Assembly: GCA_964462595.1 (NCBI GenBank)
Contig: CAYWXM010000039.1
Coordinates: 51,366-115,365 of the forward strand
Reading direction: 5' to 3'
DNA length: 64,000 nucleotides
Origin: SURF-21 sp964462595
GTDB lineage: Bacteria; Actinomycetota; Geothermincolia; Geothermincolales; RBG-13-55-18
In this document: piece by piece, positions 26,796 to 35,354 of the stretch
Layout of the letters: each line of letters opens with the position of its first letter
How positions within the stretch are numbered: the stretch's first letter is position 1
Program-made: the position numbers and the translations under genes
The notes under the pieces: model-generated
Databases searched by the model: none
The model's input: only the letters and a program-made list of their open reading frames with translations
Told to the model about the DNA's origin: nothing

Positions 26796-27665
26796 ATGGA
26801 GGGGAGAGTGGGCGGAACCGTGGAGATGGACGAACAGCTAAAGCAGTTGATGGCCAAGGCCGCAGACATCCTTTCGTCTCACCCTGCCGCTATCTACATG
26901 CCCTGTTTCTACCGCTCGGAGCCGCCGCGCATCTTCCTGCGGGAGGATGCTGTGAGTATCCTGACCCGTGGGTCCAAGGTGCTCGATTACGAGGTCAGAC
27001 CCTTCGATCTGCTGGAAAACGGCTACCGGGAGGCGGAGTTCGGGCACTACCGCCTGGTTTACGAGTTCCCCCCCGAAGGGCCCTTCGAGGTGGAGCTTCA
27101 GGGCACCATGATGGAGAAACCGCTTGGTGAGGGAGGCCTGGTGGAGGAGGTCCGTGCCATACGCGAACACCTGGGCATATGCGACCTGGTGCCCCTGGTG
27201 GAGATACGGCGCCTGGGGGAGGTAAAAGCGGGGGGAGTGCAGCTGCGCATCCGCAAGCTGGACCCGTCCATCACCACGCCTGCATATGCCCATCCCGGTG
27301 ACGCCGGGCTGGATATTTGCAGCGCGGAGGACCTGACGCTGGAGCCGGGGACGAGAAAGCTGGTGAGCACCGGTTTCGCCATGGCCCTGCCCGAGGGGTA
27401 TGCCGCCTTCGTCCAGCCACGCAGCGGCCTGGCGGCCCGCAGCGGCATCAGCATCGTCAACACCCCGGGACTCATCGATTGTCACTACCGTGGGGAGGTT
27501 AAGGTCATCCTGATAAACCTGGGGAACGAGGCTTTCGCCGTGAGGCGGGGCGACCGCATCGCGCAGATGGTGATCCAGAAGGTGGAGGCGGCCCGGTTGG
27601 AGGTCGTGGAGGAGCTTGATGAGACGGCGCGAGGGGAGGGAGGATTCGGCTCCACCGGCTTCTAA
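26796..27665 (+). CDS. dut: dUTPase fused to an N-terminal domain of unknown function
   Basis: The C-terminal 145 residues are a complete trimeric dUTPase with all five motifs: HPGDAGLDI, QPRSGLAARSG, PGLIDCHYRGEVKVILIN, RRGDRIAQMV and the arm RGEGGFGSTGF. It hydrolyses dUTP to dUMP and pyrophosphate. The first ~130 residues (AADILSSHPAAIYMPCFYRS onward) are not part of the normal enzyme and contain a beta-rich segment I do not recognise. The start is uncertain: ATG 26796, GTG 26808 or ATG 26826 are all in frame. A TATAAT (26762-26767) lies just upstream. Confidence 0.88.
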   Translation: MEGRVGGTVEMDEQLKQLMAKAADILSSHPAAIYMPCFYRSEPPRIFLREDAVSILTRGSKVLDYEVRPFDLLENGYREAEFGHYRLVYEFPPEGPFEVELQGTMMEKPLGEGGLVEEVRAIREHLGICDLVPLVEIRRLGEVKAGGVQLRIRKLDPSITTPAYAHPGDAGLDICSAEDLTLEPGTRKLVSTGFAMALPEGYAAFVQPRSGLAARSGISIVNTPGLIDCHYRGEVKVILINLGNEAFAVRRGDRIAQMVIQKVEAARLEVVEELDETARGEGGFGSTGF

Positions 27666-27719
27666 GGGCAGTTTGAGGCCGCCTCCCGCACGTGCGTTTG
27701 ACGCGCGCACGGGACTGTC

Positions 27720-27749
27720 TTTACATGCTTTGAAAAGTGTTCATATAAT
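27720..27749 (+). promoter_or_regulatory. Sigma-70-like promoter for the opp operon
   Basis: TTTACA (27720-27725) and TATAAT (27744-27749) are 18 bases apart. The 326-base spacer after dut also holds a CGTGCG/CGCACG hairpin near 27691-27711 and a perfect inverted repeat GTATTT-A-AAATAC (27908-27920). The leader before oppA would be about 235 bases. Confidence 0.55.
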
Positions 27750-27991
27750 TATTTGGGAAAGTCTTATAAGAAGGGATACCGAGCCGGTAAACAGAGGGGG
27801 GTGAATATCTACTCGATACATCCGCTCACTATCCGCTCGTCGCCGCGTGCGACGAATGAACAAGTCCGGGCTTGCTGCCACGGATGGAGGGGGTGAGAGA
27901 AAGGATTGTATTTAAAATACCTGGTTTACGGGAAGCATAAGAAGGATATATTTTCTAAAGTGTGTGAGAGACTCAAGCAAGGAGGTCATGA

Positions 27992-29611
27992 ATGAAGAAG
28001 AGAAAGTTTGCGATCATCCTCATGGTGATCATGGCCATGGTGTTGAGCGCGGCCATGCTCTACAGCGGATGCGGAGAGGAGGAAGAGGAACCTAAGCCTG
28101 ACGAAAGCAAGATGGGAGGCACCTTCAACTGCTGCCTCGTCTCGGACCCCGTCTCCCTGGACCCGGCCCAGTTGCAGGAATCGCAGGGCATCGAGGTGGC
28201 CAAGCAGATCTACGACGGCCTCATGGATAACGATCCCGAGACCATGGAGCTGGTGACGGCCATGGCCGAATCCTACGAACCGAACGAGGACGCCTCGGTG
28301 TTCACCTTCAAGCTGAAGGAGGGCGTGAAATTTCACAACGGCCGCGAGTGCACGGCGGACGACTTCGTCTACTCCTGGAACCGCATCTGCGACCCGGCGA
28401 CGGCGAGCGAGGTGTCCTACCACTTGTCTCCCATCAAGGGATATGACGAGATGCAGGAGGGAACGGCTACGGAGCTGGAGGGCGTCAAGGCGCTCGACGA
28501 CTACACCCTGGAGGTGACCCTCAGCTATCCTTACGCCGACTTCGTGTACCACACGGCCCATCCCGTCTTCTCGCCCGTCCCCGAGGAAGCGGTGGAGGAG
28601 GTAGGGAGCGAGAACTTCACCGAGAACCCCATGGGCACCGGTCCTTTCATGTTCAAGGAATGGGTGCACGAGCAGCAGGTGGTGGTGGAGAAGTTCGCGG
28701 ACTACTACGGCGAGCCGGCCTACCTGGACGGCGTGATCTTCAAGGTCTACATGGACGAGGAGACCGCTTACCAGGACTTCAAGGCCGGGCAACTGGACGA
28801 TGCCCAGATTCCCCAGGGCCAGTTCGCGGTCGCGGAGGAGGAGTACGGCGACAGGGCCATCTTCACCCCCATGCTGGGTATCTATTACTACGGGTTCAAC
28901 ATGAACACCGAGCCATGGAAGAGCAACCCCGCCCTGCGCAAGGCCCTGAACTACGCCGTCGACCGCCAGACCTTGTGCGACGTGGTTATGGAAGGCCAGC
29001 GCAACCCGGCCACCGGCCTGGTACCCGAGGGGATAGTGGGCTTCCAGGCTAACGCCATGGAGTACAGCTACAACCCCGAGGAGGCCAAGAAGTCCCTCGA
29101 GGAGGCCGGTTTCCCCGGAGGGCAGGGTCTTCCCGAGCTCACGCTGGGATACAACACCGGCGTTGGGCACGACACCATCGCCCAGTTCGTACAGGGTAAC
29201 CTGGTGGACGTGGGGGTCAACTTCAAGATAGAGGGCTACGAGTGGGGTACCTACCTCGACCTCATCCAGGCCGAGCAGATAACCTTCTTCCGCCTGGGCT
29301 GGCTGGCCGACTACCCAATCATGGACAACTTCCTCTACCCGATGTTCTACTCCGAGAACGCGGGACTGGACAACATGTGCTACTACAACAACCCCGAGGT
29401 GGATGAGCTGCTCATGACGGCCAGGAGCACTCCCGACGAGGACGAGAGGATCGAGCTATACCGCGAGGCGGAGAAGAAGATCCTCGCCGACGCGCCCGAG
29501 ATCCCGTTGATGTTCTACAAGACCTCACGGGTCTATGCCGAGGGAGTAGGAGGCTACATCCGCACTCCTGACGACCTCACTCCGATGGAGCGCGTATACT
29601 TCATGGAGTAA
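27992..29611 (+). CDS. oppA: Oligopeptide-type ABC transporter substrate-binding lipoprotein
   Basis: A 539-residue SBP_bac_5 protein. A lysine-rich start and hydrophobic core end in LYSGC, a lipoprotein cleavage site, then an acidic linker (EEEEEPKPD). Family motifs are DPVSLDPAQ, FTFKLKEGVKFHNGRECTADD with YSWNR, LRKALNYAVDR and ADYPIMDNFLYPMF. It captures peptides or similar solutes outside the cell and delivers them to OppBC. ATG 27992 follows AAGGAGG by 7 bases. First gene of the complete opp operon. Confidence 0.92.
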   Translation: MKKRKFAIILMVIMAMVLSAAMLYSGCGEEEEEPKPDESKMGGTFNCCLVSDPVSLDPAQLQESQGIEVAKQIYDGLMDNDPETMELVTAMAESYEPNEDASVFTFKLKEGVKFHNGRECTADDFVYSWNRICDPATASEVSYHLSPIKGYDEMQEGTATELEGVKALDDYTLEVTLSYPYADFVYHTAHPVFSPVPEEAVEEVGSENFTENPMGTGPFMFKEWVHEQQVVVEKFADYYGEPAYLDGVIFKVYMDEETAYQDFKAGQLDDAQIPQGQFAVAEEEYGDRAIFTPMLGIYYYGFNMNTEPWKSNPALRKALNYAVDRQTLCDVVMEGQRNPATGLVPEGIVGFQANAMEYSYNPEEAKKSLEEAGFPGGQGLPELTLGYNTGVGHDTIAQFVQGNLVDVGVNFKIEGYEWGTYLDLIQAEQITFFRLGWLADYPIMDNFLYPMFYSENAGLDNMCYYNNPEVDELLMTARSTPDEDERIELYREAEKKILADAPEIPLMFYKTSRVYAEGVGGYIRTPDDLTPMERVYFME

Positions 29612-29642
29612 GCGGCTGAGCGGGCGTTAAGAGACGCTGATC

Positions 29643-29673
29643 GGGGGCCTGCGGGATATCCTTGCAGGTCCCC
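29643..29673 (+). terminator. Hairpin between oppA and oppB
   Basis: GGGGGCCTGC and GCAGGTCCCC form a stem of about nine pairs, followed by TTT. It probably reduces transcription into the permease genes, as in the liv operon. Confidence 0.5.
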
Positions 29674-29734
29674 TTTCCATTATGCTAAATTATCCATGCC
29701 CTCGAAGAAGCCTTAAGAGAGGTCGATCGATTAG

Positions 29735-30697
29735 ATGCTGATATTCATACTGCGCAGGTTGTATCAGACCCTGATCGTCATCATCGGCGTGGTGCTCCTT
29801 ATGTCCCTTCTGCTGGCTATCATCCCCGGCGACGTGGCGCGCATGAGGGCTCCCAAGGGCGCCAGCGAGGAAGTGCTCGAGAACATCCGCATCAAGTTCA
29901 ACCTCGACAAGCCTTTCTGGACCCGGCTGGGCATCTATCTCAAGAACCTGGCCAAGTTCGACCTCGGCGATTCCTTCACCTACAAGCGTCCCGTGTGGGA
30001 CATCATCTTCGAAGGGCTGTGGTGGTCGGTCAAGCTGGCCCTGGTGGCGGAGGTCATCATCATCATCTTCGGCATCCTGGCCGGGATAATCTCCGCCATG
30101 ACCAGGTACTCTTTCTGGGACGTGCTGGTCACCATCACCACCTCGGTTCTGGTGGCCATGCCCATATACTGGATCGGCCGTCTCATGCAGCTCGTGTTCG
30201 CCCAGTGGCTGGGATGGCTGCCTGCCTCGGGCGCCCCCCCGCCGGGATCGGGCTTCTGGGGGGGCGTTACCTATTACATCATGCCCGCGCTGGCCCTGGC
30301 CGCCATATCCACCGCTTACGTGGCGCGCCTGGCCCGTTCTTCCATGCTGGAGGTCATGCGCCAGGACTACATCCAGACCGCTCGCGCCAAAGGCCTGTCC
30401 AACCGCAGGGTGACCTACAAGCACGGGCTCAAGAACGGCCTTATCCCCGTGATCACCTACCTGGGTATCGATTTCGGCGTGCTCATAGGTGCGGCGGTGC
30501 TCACGGAGATGATCTTCAACTGGCCTGGTGTGGGCCATAAGCTCTACAATGCCGTCATCCAGCGCGACCACAACATGGTGTTGGGGCTGGTCTTCGTGCT
30601 GGTGCTCATCGTCGTGTTCATCAACCTGGTGGTGGACATCTCCTACGCTTTCCTCGATCCGCGCATCCGCCTGGGGGAGTCCCAGGAGGTGAGCTGA
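29735..30697 (+). CDS. oppB: Oligopeptide-type ABC transporter permease OppB
   Basis: A 320-residue membrane protein with six predicted transmembrane segments. The N-terminal MLIFILRRLYQTLIVIIGVVLL is the typical OppB/DppB start, and the EAA loop reads ARAKGLSNRRVTYKHGLKNGLIPVITYLG, contacting the ATPases. ATG 29735 has AAGAGAGG upstream. It ends one base before the oppC start codon. Confidence 0.92.
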   Translation: MLIFILRRLYQTLIVIIGVVLLMSLLLAIIPGDVARMRAPKGASEEVLENIRIKFNLDKPFWTRLGIYLKNLAKFDLGDSFTYKRPVWDIIFEGLWWSVKLALVAEVIIIIFGILAGIISAMTRYSFWDVLVTITTSVLVAMPIYWIGRLMQLVFAQWLGWLPASGAPPPGSGFWGGVTYYIMPALALAAISTAYVARLARSSMLEVMRQDYIQTARAKGLSNRRVTYKHGLKNGLIPVITYLGIDFGVLIGAAVLTEMIFNWPGVGHKLYNAVIQRDHNMVLGLVFVLVLIVVFINLVVDISYAFLDPRIRLGESQEVS

Positions 30698-30698
30698 G

Positions 30699-31688
30699 TT
30701 GGCTGACCGCAAGGGCCCCGAGGACTCGCTGCCGGGTAAGGAGCCCGACCTCGGCGTGGAGGTTGAGGAATTCGAGATCGCCCTGGAGCAGCAGAAGGTG
30801 CACGGGCGCACCGCCCTGTGGAGCGACGTGTGGTACCGGCTGCGCCACAACAAGCTGGCCATGATGGGGCTGGTGATCATAATCATCATGCTCCTGGTGG
30901 CCATTTTCGCGCCCCTGCTGGCTCCCCACGACCCCATATACAGTCCGCTGTACGACTCCAGCAAGAGCCCCGCTGAAAAAGCGGCATCCGTCAAGCAGAC
31001 ACCCAACTCCGAGTACTGGCTGGGCACCGACGACCTGGGCCGGGATATCCTCTCGCGCCTCGTTTACGGCAGCAGGGTGTCGGTTGAGGTGGGCATCATA
31101 GCCGTGGCCATATCCCTGGCCATCGGCCTCTTCTTCGGGGCCCTGGCCGGCTATTTCGGCGGCTGGGGGGACTCGGTGATCATGCGCTCGGCGGACGTAT
31201 TCTTCGCCTTCCCCACCATCCTCGGCGCCATCGCCATCATGACCGTGCTGGGACCAGGCCTGCAGAACGTGTTCATAGCCATAGGTGTGCTGGGCTGGGC
31301 CACCATAGCCAGGATCTTCCGCAGCTCCATCCTCTCCGTGAAGGAGAACGAATACGTGGAGGCCGCCCGCGCCATGGGGGCCGGGCACTCCCGCATCATA
31401 GTCAAGCACATCATGCCCAACGCCATCCAGCCCATCATCGTCTACGCCACCATGGGCGTGGGCGGCGCCATCCTGGCCGAGGCATGGCTGGCCTTCCTGG
31501 GGTTGGGGCAGCAGCTCCCCGCGCCGAGTTGGGGTAACATGCTCACCCAGTACCTGCCCTTCTATACCACGGACCCCTGGATGATGTTCATCCCCGGAAC
31601 GGCGATAGTACTGGGGGTGCTGGCCTTCGTGCTGCTGGGCGACGGGCTGCGCGACGCCCTCGACCCGCGCCTGAAAGGGAGTATCTGA
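30699..31688 (+). CDS. oppC: Oligopeptide-type ABC transporter permease OppC
   Basis: A 329-residue permease. After a ~40-residue hydrophilic N-terminal tail comes WYRLRHNKLAMMGLVIIIIM, the OppC_N region, and the EAA loop ARAMGAGHSRIIVKHIMPNAIQPIIV. LGTDDLGRDILSRLVYGSR is characteristic of OppC/DppC. The TTG start follows CAGGAGG by about 8 bases. Works with OppB. Confidence 0.92.
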   Translation: MADRKGPEDSLPGKEPDLGVEVEEFEIALEQQKVHGRTALWSDVWYRLRHNKLAMMGLVIIIIMLLVAIFAPLLAPHDPIYSPLYDSSKSPAEKAASVKQTPNSEYWLGTDDLGRDILSRLVYGSRVSVEVGIIAVAISLAIGLFFGALAGYFGGWGDSVIMRSADVFFAFPTILGAIAIMTVLGPGLQNVFIAIGVLGWATIARIFRSSILSVKENEYVEAARAMGAGHSRIIVKHIMPNAIQPIIVYATMGVGGAILAEAWLAFLGLGQQLPAPSWGNMLTQYLPFYTTDPWMMFIPGTAIVLGVLAFVLLGDGLRDALDPRLKGSI

Positions 31689-31689
31689 A

Positions 31690-32700
31690 ATGGGCTTAAG
31701 CGGGGATAAGCTGCTGGAGGTAAAGGACCTGAGGACCTATTTTCACACCCAGGACGGCGTGGTCAAGGCGGTGGACGGCGTGTCCTTCGACCTGTGCTGC
31801 GGCGAAGCCCTGGCGGTGGTGGGGGAGTCGGGCTGCGGCAAATCGGTAACCGCACTATCCATACTCAACCTCATCCCCAATCCGCCCGGCAGGATAGAGG
31901 GTGGAGAGGTCATCTTCGAGGGCCGCGACCTGCTGGGATTGGGGGACAGAGAGATACGCCAGGTGAGGGGTAACAACATCGGCATGATCTTCCAGGACCC
32001 CATGACCTCGCTGAACCCCGTATTCACCATAGGGAGCCAGGTAAGGGAGCCGGTACAGATACACCTCGGCCTTTCCCGCCAGGAGGCGAAGAGGCGGGCC
32101 ATCGAACTGCTGGAGATGGTGGAGATACCGCAGGCCGAGAAGCGTTACAAGATGTACCCCCACGAGTTCTCGGGCGGGATGCGCCAGCGGGCCATGATCG
32201 CCATGGCCCTGTCGTGCGAACCCATGATGCTCATCGCCGACGAGCCCTCCACGGCCCTGGACGTGACCATACAGGCGCAGATAATGGAGCTCATCGGCAG
32301 GCTGCGTAAGGACATAAACCTGGCGGTGATGCTCATCACACACGACCTGGGCGTGGTGGCCGGGGTGGCGGAGACGGTGCTGGTCATGTACGCGGGCAAG
32401 GTGGTGGAGTACGCGGAGATTGACAGGATATATTACAATTCGCGCCATCCTTATGCCTGGAGCCTGATGCGTTCCGTGCCTCGCCTGGACGAGAAAAGGG
32501 AGCGCCTGCTGACCATAGGGGGCTCTCCGCCCTCCCTCATCGACCTGCCGACCGGGTGCAGCTTCTCGCCGCGCTGCCCATTCGCCGAGGATATATGCCG
32601 CGAGCAGGAACCGCCCCTCTTGGAGGTGGAGCCGGGCCACCTGTCGGCCTGTCATTTCGCCATGGATTTCGAGGAGCACGGGCAGGGGGTGGAGGACTGA
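31690..32700 (+). CDS. oppD: Oligopeptide-type ABC transporter ATP-binding protein OppD
   Basis: A 336-residue ATPase with Walker A GESGCGKSV, signature FSGGMRQRAMIAMAL and Walker B LIADEPSTALDV. The C-terminal oligopeptide-transporter domain contains CSFSPRCPFAEDICREQEPPL, whose cysteines may hold an iron-sulfur cluster in this family. ATG 31690 follows AAAGGGAG. Overlaps oppF by one base. Confidence 0.93.
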   Translation: MGLSGDKLLEVKDLRTYFHTQDGVVKAVDGVSFDLCCGEALAVVGESGCGKSVTALSILNLIPNPPGRIEGGEVIFEGRDLLGLGDREIRQVRGNNIGMIFQDPMTSLNPVFTIGSQVREPVQIHLGLSRQEAKRRAIELLEMVEIPQAEKRYKMYPHEFSGGMRQRAMIAMALSCEPMMLIADEPSTALDVTIQAQIMELIGRLRKDINLAVMLITHDLGVVAGVAETVLVMYAGKVVEYAEIDRIYYNSRHPYAWSLMRSVPRLDEKRERLLTIGGSPPSLIDLPTGCSFSPRCPFAEDICREQEPPLLEVEPGHLSACHFAMDFEEHGQGVED

Positions 32701-33680
32701 TGCCAGCCCTGCTCGAGGTGCGGAACATGGTCAAGCACTTCCCCGTGGGCAAGGGCCTCATCCTCTCCCGATTAGGGGGGACGGTGAAGGCGGTGGACGG
32801 CGTGTCCCTGGACGTGTATGAAGGCAAGACCCTGGGGCTGGTGGGCGAGTCAGGGTGCGGCAAATCGACCCTCGCCCGCCTCGTGCTGCGCCTGATCAAG
32901 GCCGACGAGGGAGAGGTCATCTTCGAGGACCGTGACGTACTCAAGCTGAAGCGCGACGAAATGAGGGCGGTGCGCCGCAGCATGCAGATCATCTTCCAGG
33001 ACCACTACGCCTCCCTGAACCCGCGCATGAGCGTGGGCGCCATCATCATGGAGCCCATGATCATCCACGGGGAAGAAGACAAGGAGCAGAGGAGGCATCA
33101 GGCCGTCGAGCTTCTCAGCCGGGTGGGGCTGCAGCCCGAACACTTCACCCGCTATCCCCATGAGTTCTCGGGGGGACAGAGGCAGCGCATCGGGGTGGCG
33201 CGGGCGCTGGCCCTGCGGCCGCGCCTGATCATCTGCGACGAGCCGGTATCCGCCCTGGACGTCTCCATCCAGGCCCAGATACTCAATCTGCTCAAGGAAC
33301 TGCAGGAGGACTTCAGCCTCACTTACGTCTTCATCGCCCACGACCTCTCGGTGGTACGGCACATAAGCGACGATATGGCGGTGATGTACCTGGGCAAGAT
33401 CGTGGAGCGTGCGGAGCACGACCTTCTCTACAACCGCCCCATGCACCCCTACACCGTGGCCCTGATGTCTGCCGTGCCCCTCCCCGACCCGGTGAAGGAG
33501 AGGGAGAGGAAACGCATCATCCTGGAAGGCGACGTGCCCAGCCCCATAGACCCGCCGACCGGATGCAGGTTCCACACGCGCTGCTGGAAGAAACAGGACA
33601 TCTGTTCCGAGCAGGAGCCGCCCTTGGAGGAAAAGGAACCCGGCCACTTCGTTGCCTGCTTCTTTCCGGAGAACGTTTGA
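32700..33680 (+). CDS. oppF: Oligopeptide-type ABC transporter ATP-binding protein OppF
   Basis: A 326-residue ATPase with Walker A GESGCGKST, signature FSGGQRQRIGVARAL and Walker B LIICDEPVSALDVS, plus the C-terminal CRFHTRCWKKQDICSEQEPPL. The ATG at 32700 overlaps the oppD stop (ACTGATG), with GGAGG 8 bases upstream, so the in-frame extension into oppD is rejected. Last gene of the operon. Confidence 0.93.
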   Translation: MPALLEVRNMVKHFPVGKGLILSRLGGTVKAVDGVSLDVYEGKTLGLVGESGCGKSTLARLVLRLIKADEGEVIFEDRDVLKLKRDEMRAVRRSMQIIFQDHYASLNPRMSVGAIIMEPMIIHGEEDKEQRRHQAVELLSRVGLQPEHFTRYPHEFSGGQRQRIGVARALALRPRLIICDEPVSALDVSIQAQILNLLKELQEDFSLTYVFIAHDLSVVRHISDDMAVMYLGKIVERAEHDLLYNRPMHPYTVALMSAVPLPDPVKERERKRIILEGDVPSPIDPPTGCRFHTRCWKKQDICSEQEPPLEEKEPGHFVACFFPENV

Positions 33681-33770
33681 GGGCAGACCTGCCCGGGATG
33701 ACGTCCGGACCTACGCATCCCCGGCCTGAGACAAGCCCTGCGAAACCCCGCAATAAAACCCGTCTCTGAC

Positions 33771-33841
33771 CTGGACTTGTCCAGGCACAGGCACCGCCGC
33801 GTCACCCTCCGGGTGCCGCTGTCGCTTACGCGATGCAAACC
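33771..33841 (+). repeat. Dispersed palindromic repeat, copy A
   Basis: Contains the palindrome CTGGAC-TT-GTCCAG, then CAGGCACCG, CCCTCCGGG and CTGTCGCTTACGCGATGCAA. The inverse order and sequence recur at 60479-60541, and a degenerate version at 3340-3382. It lies between convergent genes (oppF and the MFS gene) and may double as a terminator. Confidence 0.6.
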
Positions 33842-33875
33842 ACGAAGGTTGTCATACAGACCGGCGCGGGGTTGC

Positions 33876-35111
33876 TCAGCCGCCGAGTTGTTCTTTCAGT
33901 TCGGGCAGGCTGCGGGTGAGGGGGAAGCACAGCAGAGCCAGGCAGAGCCCGATGGCGCTGAGCCATATTCCTATGGCGACGATGCTCGTCCGCTCGGCGA
34001 AGTAACCTACCGCCAGATACCCCAGGGGCATTGGCAGCAGGACCAGGGCGTCCATGACCGAGAAAACGCGGCCGCGGTAAGCGGAGGGGACTACGCGCTG
34101 CCTGAGGTATTCGTAGGTGGTGAAGCCGAAGGCGTCCGCTATGCCCAGCAGGAAACACACGAGTATGGCCAGGACGAGCATGGTGTTTCCGGTGAGGAGA
34201 AGCATTCCCAGGGCATAGCCGAGGAAACTGGCGAAAACCAGGTTTAAGGGTTTGAAGCGGTCAAGAAGACGATAGGTCACAAGGCTACCCAGGGCCAGCC
34301 CCGCGCCTAACGCTGAACTCACCAGGGTATAGTACTCGACCTGGCCCAGCCGGTCGCCGCAGAAGATGGGCAGGAAGACCTCGAAGGCCCCGAAGATGGG
34401 CATGAACATCACGTGCATGATAGTAAGCCCCCATATATAACGGTCGGAGCGGATTATCCTCAAGGCCTCCTTCAGCCCCGCCATCTCGGAAGCGGCTCCC
34501 GCCCTCAAGCCCTGGCTCAAAGCTGCGCGCGGCAGGTCCCTCTTCAGTGCCAGGCATGACGAGCTGCATATGACCAGCAGGGCGGAGCAAAGGAAAAAGA
34601 TATCCTGCTTGCCCAGCGCCTTGATGAGGAAGAATGCGGCGAAGGTGCTCACGAGGAAGTTGACGGACCGCAGGAAAGTATAGGCGGAATTGGTCTTCGC
34701 CAGCTGGATGATATCTACCAGTTCGGGTATGAGGGCGGATATGCTGTGAGCGAGGACCACTCCAAAGAGGGAGGCGGTGAAGGCGATGGCATATATGAGC
34801 CAGGCGGCGTGGGCAAAGGGCAGGACGAAGAGGGCGAGGCCGTAGAGCAGGTTGGTCGCAATCAGGAGGTCGCGGCGGGAGAACCTGTCCACGATGGACC
34901 CCGCGAAGGGACCCGCGAGGGTAAAGGGCGCGAAGCTGAGCAGGAGCGAGATGCTCATGGAGAAGGCCGATCCCGTGCGCTCCAGCACGAAGAGGGGGAG
35001 GGCCACGAAATAGATGCCGCGGGCTATCATGCCGACACTCTGCGAGGCCAGCAGGATGACCAGCTGCCTGTTTGCCCTCAAGGGGTCCCCGAAGGAAGGC
35101 CTCTTCTTCAT
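33876..35111 (-). CDS. Major facilitator superfamily transporter
   Basis: A 411-residue membrane protein with twelve predicted helices. The loop-2 motif appears as FAGSIVDRFSRRDLLIATNL, and a second-half equivalent as YRLLDRFKPLNLVFAS. The pattern FGFTTYEYLRQRVVPSAYRGRVFSVMDAL resembles the MFS_3 (enterobactin exporter-like) drug-efflux group. Substrate unknown. ATG 35111 is preferred because the membrane protein proper begins there (MKKRPSFGDP); the site upstream is weak. It converges with oppF. Confidence 0.85.
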   Translation of the reverse strand: MKKRPSFGDPLRANRQLVILLASQSVGMIARGIYFVALPLFVLERTGSAFSMSISLLLSFAPFTLAGPFAGSIVDRFSRRDLLIATNLLYGLALFVLPFAHAAWLIYAIAFTASLFGVVLAHSISALIPELVDIIQLAKTNSAYTFLRSVNFLVSTFAAFFLIKALGKQDIFFLCSALLVICSSSCLALKRDLPRAALSQGLRAGAASEMAGLKEALRIIRSDRYIWGLTIMHVMFMPIFGAFEVFLPIFCGDRLGQVEYYTLVSSALGAGLALGSLVTYRLLDRFKPLNLVFASFLGYALGMLLLTGNTMLVLAILVCFLLGIADAFGFTTYEYLRQRVVPSAYRGRVFSVMDALVLLPMPLGYLAVGYFAERTSIVAIGIWLSAIGLCLALLCFPLTRSLPELKEQLGG

Positions 35112-35354
35112 CGCCGCTTTACCGTCCCGCCGCCTTGGCCCACTCGCTCTCCCCATGCCCGCCTGCGATTATTCCCCGCGCACGGGAGGTCATCGCGCGG
35201 GTCAGGTTGTTCGCGGTCGACATGGAGCGTGGGGCTGACGTCCTGTTTCGATCGATCCGGGTCGCTTTCCATAACATATTACCCGAGCGTGCGTATAAAA
35301 GACGAGTACATATTCAAGCCGAGCGCTGGCCCGTCGATGAGGCGGAGATGGCTC

